A stretch of 64,000 bases of DNA from Bryopsis sp. KO-2023 (lineage: Eukaryota; Chlorophyta; Ulvophyceae; Bryopsidales; Bryopsidaceae), in the NCBI GenBank assembly GCA_030272585.1, contig BSYQ01000005.1:4867501-4931500 (forward strand), given 5' to 3'. Below, in pieces: positions 57,579 through 64,000 of the stretch. Numbering within the stretch: position 1 is the stretch's first letter; the number at the start of each line of letters is the position of its first letter. Both the position numbers and the translations under genes were made by a program. Under the pieces are notes generated by a model. That model saw nothing but the letters and a program-made list of their open reading frames with translations. It made no database searches and was not told the DNA's origin.

Positions 57579-59608
57579 CCGATCATCTCATGTCCAGCCC
57601 CCATCCCCGTCCTCTCCCCATGAAAAGAAAAAGCAGTTCGATGAGCATTTTCTGCATTCTATTTATATGATTTTCATTTTTCCGGAGGCAAATCGGAATT
57701 CCGGAAAATGAAGAGGGGTGCACCTTCCGATACGAAACTACAGGAAGAACAGGCAACTGGCATTATTAAATGGAAGGATTTTCTGCATGGAAATTGCTAT
57801 ATCCTTGATGGTTTTTTGGTGTTTAGATATGGAGAAAAGGGGGAGGGTGTTGTGGTTTCGAATTGGTTTGGCTAGGGAGGGGGTGAGGAAATTTGGGGGG
57901 GAAGGATTCTTTTGAGACGAAATTGCGTTTTTTTTATGAACGAGTGACATTCAGTGGCTTCATTTTGTAGGAGCTGTTTTGCTTATTTTGGGGATTCGGG
58001 GTTTCTGTCGGTGTGTCTTCTGCATTGTGTCCTCTCGTGGTTTTTCCTTTTTTTTTTTTTTTTCGAGGGGGAAAAAAGAAGAGGGAGGGTTGAAACACAT
58101 TATCTCCATATGTATGATGGTAGCGTCTGCTTTGCATCTTTAATGGCCTTTTTTTTTTCTTTTAAAGATGTGGTGATTTTCGCATATCAAAACGTTTCAG
58201 TTTTATTTTGTTCTTTTTTTTTTATTTTCGCTTCCTTTTTGCGTTTTTGAGGTCATTGTGGGCTGCTGATGATCTGGGGGGAAAAAAAGAAAAGAAAGAA
58301 AAAAACATGAGGTTGGTGGGTTTCGAAACAGAAAAAAAAGAATTGCTTGCAGTGTGAAGTGTGTGTGTGTTTTTTTTCCTCTTTCTTTTTTCTCTTCTTT
58401 TTTTCCAGTTATTTTTTATTGGGGAAAAGGAAAAAAAAAGGGGGCGAGAGAGTATGAAACATCGGCGTGTGGGGAAGATTTTCTGAACTTAGGAAATGGT
58501 GTGTTTTTTTGATTTGTTTTTGGAGAAGAAATTCTAGTGAGAATTAATGGGAAAGGGAAAAGAGAGAGAGAGAAAAAAAAGAACACGCATTGGTCTTGCA
58601 TGGTGGGAAACAGTGAGAGTATGACAGAGAGTGAGAGAGAAAGAGTGAGAGCATCTGTGAGCCAAGAAAGTGTTAAACAATGTTTTAAGGAAAGATTCGA
58701 AAAGTAAAAACCAAGGGAATGGGAAAAAGGTTAAAAAAAAAGAAAAAAAAAACTATGAAAGAAAAGAGCAGAAAAACGGTTCGGAGGGGAACAACTTATC
58801 GATTTGTTTGTGTGTTTTTGTACCTTTTTTTTTTCTTCCATTGACCTCGCTTTTTCTCCCTTTTTGCAGTTCTGCAAGGAGGGGTGAATTGAAAAAAAAA
58901 AAGTTGAAAGAGAGAGAGAGAGAGAATATTTTTCCTCAATTGTGTGTGTGGCTGATTGAAACAAGCATTTGGCCCGACGGAGATTTTTTTGTTTTTTGTT
59001 GGATGGTCATTATGGAGTGTTTTTTCAGCCTCCAGGATTATTAATTATTGGGAGTCTGTTCTCTGCAAAAAAAAAAATGCAGTGCATCAAGGGGGAAAAA
59101 TGTGAGTTTGACAGAGGGATATATATTCAGGGAGGACCACAAAACTTTGTGTATTCTATCCGTGTAACGTCGGATTGCGTGTCAGCGCTGTAACTTCCTT
59201 TATTTCCTTTTTCTTTTTCTTCGTGTTTTTTCTTATTTATTTTTCAACTTCCTGTACCACTTTACACTATATATTACCAACAAGGTTCCACCCTGGCTGG
59301 TGGTTTCTTTCTGTATTTTGAGTTTGGCTGCTTTCACAGAGGGCAAGGGAGGACTGATGGATGTACTCTGAATTTTGATCAGACTTTTTGTCTGAAAGTG
59401 GATTGAGCGCCACTCTGACGCACGTGTGATTGTTCATCTCGAGCAAAATGCATTTTGCATTTCACTGTGAGTATCAAGCTTCGTGCATTAATGGAGGAGT
59501 GGCAAAGAACCATCCTGGGATCGTCACAAAACCGGCAATTTCATTCTAAAACCATGAACAATGTTGAAACAATGGAAGCAAGGCCACACGAGGCGCCAAG
59601 GTAGTTTT
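57579..59608. other. Low-complexity gap between convergent SIG and TEX9-like genes
   Basis: Two kilobases of homopurine and homopyrimidine runs, including GA repeats at 58560-58650 and 58912-58924. No exon was recognised. It presumably contains both 3' untranslated regions. Confidence 0.5.
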
Positions 59609-61942
59609 CTATTCTGCGCCCAAATCCAAGATTTTCATGAACTCCTCCTCCGTGAAAGACAACATCCTCGCCGCCTCCATATGGATTTTTTGACGTCTCA
59701 AGACGTCGATCAGCTTCATCTGCTTCCTGAACGCCACCACCAGCTCGGCCTTCTGCCTCTCCAGGCGTTTGTTCTCCGCCACCACTTTGTTGTAATCTGT
59801 GCGAGCCACTTCTCGTCCTTCTCGTTCCACTCCCCTGGCTTTCTCCAGCATACCCTTGTATCTGTCGACTTCGTCAAGGGCACGCTTCAGCCGCACTTCT
59901 CGGTTCCGAGCATCATCCTCCACTTGACGTCTACGATTCAGCATAATGGAATTCAAAGAATCGAAAATTTGATATCTTCTCGCCCTCCACGTGACACATC
60001 GTTTTCTTTTCTTTTTTTCAGAAATAAAAGAAAACACAGCGTGAGAGGTTACTAACACCAAAATAACCTCCCAACATTCTTGAATGGTTTCTCTAAAAAG
60101 GTTTTTTGCTGTATTATCATGGATGCTTGCATGATTTTGACACTAGCTTTTGGTCAAGTGGTGCAAGGCATCCTACACTGCACTTGGCTTTTACATGCAT
60201 CCTCCAGGAATATTTATTTCAGCTTCCATTCCACCTGATTTTCTCTCCCTTGCGTGTGTCTTCGCTCATTTCCCTGACTTGCTGCTTTGCTGCAGTTAGC
60301 TCAGCTTTGCAGTCGTTCAATTGCTGTTTAGTTTTCTCAAGCTGGCTCTCCATTCTTTTCTGAGCTTTCCCCCCAGTGTCAGCTTTCCCTCGGGCATCCT
60401 TCAACTCTCGCACAGCCTCCGCTAGTTCAGCTTCCTTTACTGAAAATTTCCACATAAAAATTCCTTCCATTGCGTTCAAACTGGTTACATTTTGACTGGG
60501 ATTTCGTTCCAGAAGCTTCCATCACCTCTTCATTCGTTTTTTCAGGAGTATTTCTAGCAAATTGAAAAAAAAAATGCTACACCCTTAATCATGTTTGGTG
60601 TAGCCTACACTATTGCCGTAAATGGCAGAAATTTCACAAAACAGAAAATAGTGTGGGCCACATGATTTCCGAATTCTACACTTCTTGTTAACGTTTTGGT
60701 TTTCCATGAATTAGTGTGGCCTGCACTTTTACTGGGGTAACACTATTCATAGACCCACACTAAATACGATTGAGGGTGTAGCGGATGGAGTTCACCTCTA
60801 CATTCTTCTTTCATATCCTTCAGTTGCCCCTCAAGAGCTTTTATTTTTGCTTTGTGCAGACGAAGGGTGGCTTGCGAGTGCTGTGGCACGTCCAGCTCAT
60901 TGTTATCGTTTTCTATGGCTGGTGTCGAGGGCCTAGAGCTGCCATGGGAAAAAAAACGAAAAAAACGGGCGAGTTCTTAACCTTGGGCTTTTTTTTGTCG
61001 ATCGAACACATTCACAAGAGTTCATGCCTTTTCCAAGCCGTTTGAAAAAAAAGAAAAAGGGGAAAAACAAAATGCTGATTTTCCATTCAGCCCAGCACAT
61101 GAAAGATTCAGGTCGATAATTCCACCTCGGGTGAAGAAGTGTGTGTGTATATCCTTTTTTTTTTTAATTCTCAGGTAAATTCATAAGCTAATCAAACCGT
61201 CTCCACAGCTAGGTGATGTCAGTATAATTCCACTTCCAGTGAATAAGTGGCAGAGCAATGTATATTCAGCCAGACAATTATTTTCATCTGTTATTCTTAC
61301 TTTCCCATAGGCGTTCGGGTTCCTTCAGAATCTAGCAGGAGCACAACAGTAGCTTAGAAAAGGGGGGAAATAAATATGCTTGCATGCAACCAGCATTCAG
61401 TTGAACAAAAAATTCACTCCAGTTCCAGCTGAAATTAAAAAATAAAAAAAAAACTCCCAGCGTCCAGTGTCGCAAGATAACTTTTTTTCTCTTTTGAGGT
61501 CGCGGATGATTTTCTCGAAGGCCACGGGTTGGAGTTGCCCGTTCGATGTCTCGAGTTCTTGGTTACGATTCAAACCCACCTTCCCCATCGCTGCACCCTG
61601 CGGGCTCTTCGGCACGCTTTTCTTCACCTTTCTGAACGCTTTCGAGGACTTCCTGAATGCTTCGCTCCACGAAGTCACCCAAGGTGGCGCTCCCTTCAAT
61701 CCCACCGACGTCCTTCTACGCAGCGCGACAGAGCAGCGCATTCACGCCTTCAACTCACGTGCTGACTTTCATCGATACCTCATTGATTCCGGTCTTCCCG
61801 AAAAAGGGGGGTGGGGGATCGCCACCTGAGTACTCAGCGCTCTCTCGGCGGCTGCCAGTGAGGTTTCCGTTTTCCGTTGCAGGTCAGCATTCTTTCTTCG
61901 CAGCGCGATGTCGTACGCTTGCAAGCTATCAGATCCCGCCAT
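59609..61942 (-). CDS. TEX9: TEX9-like coiled-coil protein
   Basis: Exons 61826-61942, about 61482-61715, 60802-60938, 60235-60439 and 59609-59975. The start is the ATG at 61942 (MAGSDSLQAYDIALRRKNAD). The protein is almost entirely alpha-helical coiled coil (LRLHKAKIKALEGQLKDMKE, AELAEAVRELKDARGKAD, RMESQLEKTKQQLNDCKAEL). The C terminus, FRKQMKLIDVLRRQKIHMEA followed by ARMLSFTEEEFMKILD, matches the conserved end of TEX9. TEX9 is a centriolar-satellite or cilium-associated protein of flagellated eukaryotes. Exons 3-5 are phase-consistent. Exon 2 is not: entering in the frame of exon 1 gives GDFVERSIQEVLESVQKGEE and then a stop, whereas the frame needed for exon 3 is a different one. A missed small intron, a sequence error or a frameshift is possible. 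Confidence 0.7.
60576..60782. mobile_element. Possible MITE with 15-bp terminal inverted repeats, 207 bp
   Basis: GCTACACCCTTAATC at 60576-60590 is inverted at 60768-60782 with one mismatch. Weaker complementarity continues inward for another 15 bases. The interior has several TAGTGTGG/CCTACACTA blocks. It lies in the intron between TEX9-like exons 3 and 4. No clear target-site duplication was seen. Confidence 0.6.
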
Positions 61943-62587
61943 TGTCACTCTGGTTGCCAAGAAGCGTTGGAGGTGGCCAATACAGGAAACGCTGAACGGA
62001 GTGACGTCCGACGTCGGTTGTCGGTTTCTGGCATCCAATTCCCCAGACTCGCTGGCCAATTATATTACCAGTTACTTCCACATGCAAATTTTCGACTACG
62101 CTTGCTGAAAGATTTGGCAACTCTCAGTGTTCTGATATCTAGGACAGGGCTGCTGGCTTCGTCCGATGCGTGACGGGAAAAGCGCTGGTGCTGAATTGCA
62201 GCGGCAAGAGGGATGTCGCCCGCCGCAGCAAAGATTTTGTTCCTTGTGTAACATTGTGGGGGTTTCGCTGAAAGGAAACGGCGCAAAAAAAACAATTACA
62301 TTCGTCACTGTTTACTCGGCACTGGGATCATGCCAGAAAAGAAAATCAGCGATCAATGCTCTGTGACAGCGACACTGGTGCTTGTGTAGGAGTGTCCGTT
62401 CCTGCGACTGTGGTTTTTTAGAGAACGCCTCTTGGCGCAGAGGGGGGCTAATCGCTCTTGTCTTGAGGTCGTCGCCAGCGCGTCTTGTATTTCGCATCCT
62501 TTTCACGTCCATAGCAAGGATCCCGTCGCGCGCAATACCTCGACTCAACAGAACTTGTTCTCAGAAGACGCTCGCTTCCGGGTGGAG
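61943..62587. promoter_or_regulatory. Divergent upstream region of TEX9-like and CREST-like genes
   Basis: Both genes read outward from this 645-bp region, which is GC-richer than its surroundings. Open frames in it are unsupported. No specific element was recognised. Confidence 0.4.
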
Positions 62588-64000
62588 ATGCAGCCTCTGG
62601 ATGTTCCCTCGTTTATCGCGAAACCCACCGGCAATTTGTCTTTGGACATATTTCCGCTAATATCGCTGCTCTCCTGTCTGCCGACCCTGCGAATCTATTG
62701 GCTAACCAAACGACGGGCCGACTTCGTACGTGACGCTTTCTGGTACAGGTGCAGTTATGAAAAACGCATTCAAGGAAGCCGAAATCGAATCACCAAGCGT
62801 TTTTTTTTGTGCTGTAAACTTCAGGTGATCTTTTCGGTGGGGTTTGTGATTGCGGGGATATACCACTACTGTTACTTGCACAAGGATGGGCTAGAGGCTT
62901 CCGAGTTCTTGGGATTGAATGGCTCCGTTTGGCGAACGCTGGATATCGTGTGGGCATATGGGTGCCTCGTGAGAACTCTCGGACACGTGATCGGAGCCCA
63001 CCATACTTGCACTTTGGGTAGGTTTTTTAAATAGAAAAAGAAGAAAAAAAACAGAGGGTGAATCCAGAAACAGAAACTCCCTAGATCTTTTATTTCTGTG
63101 ACATTCTATATCTGTATGGAAAAGGAATGGCTGTTAAAAAAACACAGAAAAGGATTTGAAATACTGAAATGTGTTGCAGTTACCTCGATCAAGACACAGA
63201 ATCATTTTTTTTCAAAACTCAAAATTTCCTCCCAGAACTCCTCAAACTTGTAGCACACTGTATGATAATGTTTGAATGCAGATACACATCAATTTGCAAA
63301 ACTCTGTCATATGGAAAACATTTCCAGCTTTTTTTTTTCTTTTTTTTTTTGGGGGGGGGGGGGAGTTCAGTCCACCTGGCAATTTGATGGTGGAAAATAT
63401 TCAGCACTGTCCTGTGGAAAATAGGCTATACCCTTTTCAATGCTGCTTCGCCTGTCGATATGACTGACTGATCAAGTTTTTGTTTTGTACTGTGTTTTCA
63501 GCATTGACGAACGTCGTATTCCCTGTGGGCATCATATTTGAAATCTACAGGAATCCAGGGTGAGCTCCACACGATTTTCCCTAACAGCTCCTAAAACAAA
63601 TCGTTCAAGAATCCCCCCAGCTTCATGAAAACATGCATGTTCGTGGTATGTAGGAAACTCTTTGAAACAGAGCGCACAGATCCATGTTTTCCCAACATTC
63701 TTAAAAGAAAGCGTACCAAAAAAATGTGACATTCTGTTGGTGTTTTTTCTTTTTGTCAGGCTGAAGTTGATGCCTTTGGGTTTGGGAACTCTGATTGCGC
63801 TGTCTTCCTTGAAGATCACCGTGGAAGGTCTGAAAACCTTTCCTCGATTCAGCAAGGGCCACGGGCTGAGAGCGTTTCTGTGGGCGTTTTTGGGTTTCAC
63901 GTGTTTTGTGCTTCCCAATCGATTGGCGATGTATTGGTTTTGGCATTCCTTGTGGCATCTTTTCCTGGGGCTGTGCTACTACGAACTGTACGTGGACCTG
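62588..64000 (+). CDS. CREST/TMEM8-type multi-span membrane protein, truncated at the window end
   Basis: Exons 62588-63017, 63502-63559 and from 63760 to beyond 64000. At least six hydrophobic spans are visible. Three conserved spots of the CREST hydrolase superfamily occur in the expected order. AGIYHYCYLHKDG holds the first His, VWRTLDIVWAYG the Asp, and MYWFWHSLWHLFLGLCYYEL the paired His. These residues bind metal in PAQR, ceramidase and TMEM8-type enzymes of the membrane. The HSLWH form is most like TMEM8/DUF3522. Reading continues through 62742-62825 without an intron. The start could lie further upstream, since the frame is open to 62432. Substrate unknown. Confidence 0.65.

Noticed and set aside
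58560..58930. GA-rich runs as a possible CRISPR or satellite array
   Set aside because: No constant repeat with unique spacers; this is simple-sequence DNA.

Overview
This window is nuclear DNA of a eukaryote. Almost every recognisable gene is split by GT-AG introns with long pyrimidine tracts before the acceptor, and intergenic DNA is rich in homopolymer runs. The gene content points to a photosynthetic alga. There is a plastid-type sigma factor (53.5-57.6 kb) and a UVR + YccV protein resembling the chloroplast Clp adaptor ClpF (50.6-52.6 kb). There is also the split, plant-type ATP-citrate lyase subunit A (31.5-33.1 kb). A TEX9-like coiled-coil protein (59.6-61.9 kb) suggests flagella. A green-lineage flagellate is my best guess, but other algae with a split ATP-citrate lyase are not excluded. 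All gene models were read by eye. Splice sites were chosen so that phases add up across the whole coding sequence.

Layout. 0-4 kb: fold-back repeats, a small two-exon gene and a hAT-type MITE. 4-9 kb, all minus: V-ATPase proteolipid, a basic unknown protein and a small probably organelle-targeted unknown. 9.3-12.3 kb, plus: a CtlX/DDAH-like guanidino hydrolase with an N-terminal extension. 13.3-16.9 kb, minus: a TruA/PUS1-type tRNA pseudouridine synthase. 17.8-21.6 kb: a complete hAT transposon with terminal repeats, target-site duplication and an apparently intact three-exon transposase, inserted in the 3' end of a protein kinase gene (21.6-22.8 kb). 23.7-25.2 kb, minus: a divergent actin-related protein. 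27.0-30.1 kb, plus: a STRA6-like multi-span membrane protein. 31.5-33.1 kb, plus: ATP-citrate lyase A. 33.7-44.8 kb, minus: a 26-exon SIN3 co-repressor, the largest gene. 46.9-48.7 kb, minus: an unresolved conserved-looking gene end and a three-finger CCCH protein. 50.6-57.6 kb: ClpF-like and sigma factor genes, head to head. 59.6-61.9 kb, minus: TEX9-like. 62.6-64 kb, plus: a CREST-type membrane hydrolase cut by the window end.

The genes do not form an operon-like system. The closest functional grouping is the divergent pair CLPF/SIG: one acts in plastid protein turnover, the other in plastid transcription. The most informative structures are the mobile ones. The hAT element now supplies the stop codon of the kinase, and at least five other repeat families sit in introns and gaps (fold-back hairpins, two MITE types, a ~65-bp dispersed repeat, SINE-like fragments). 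I found no CRISPR array, no bacterial-style operon and no rRNA or functional tRNA gene.
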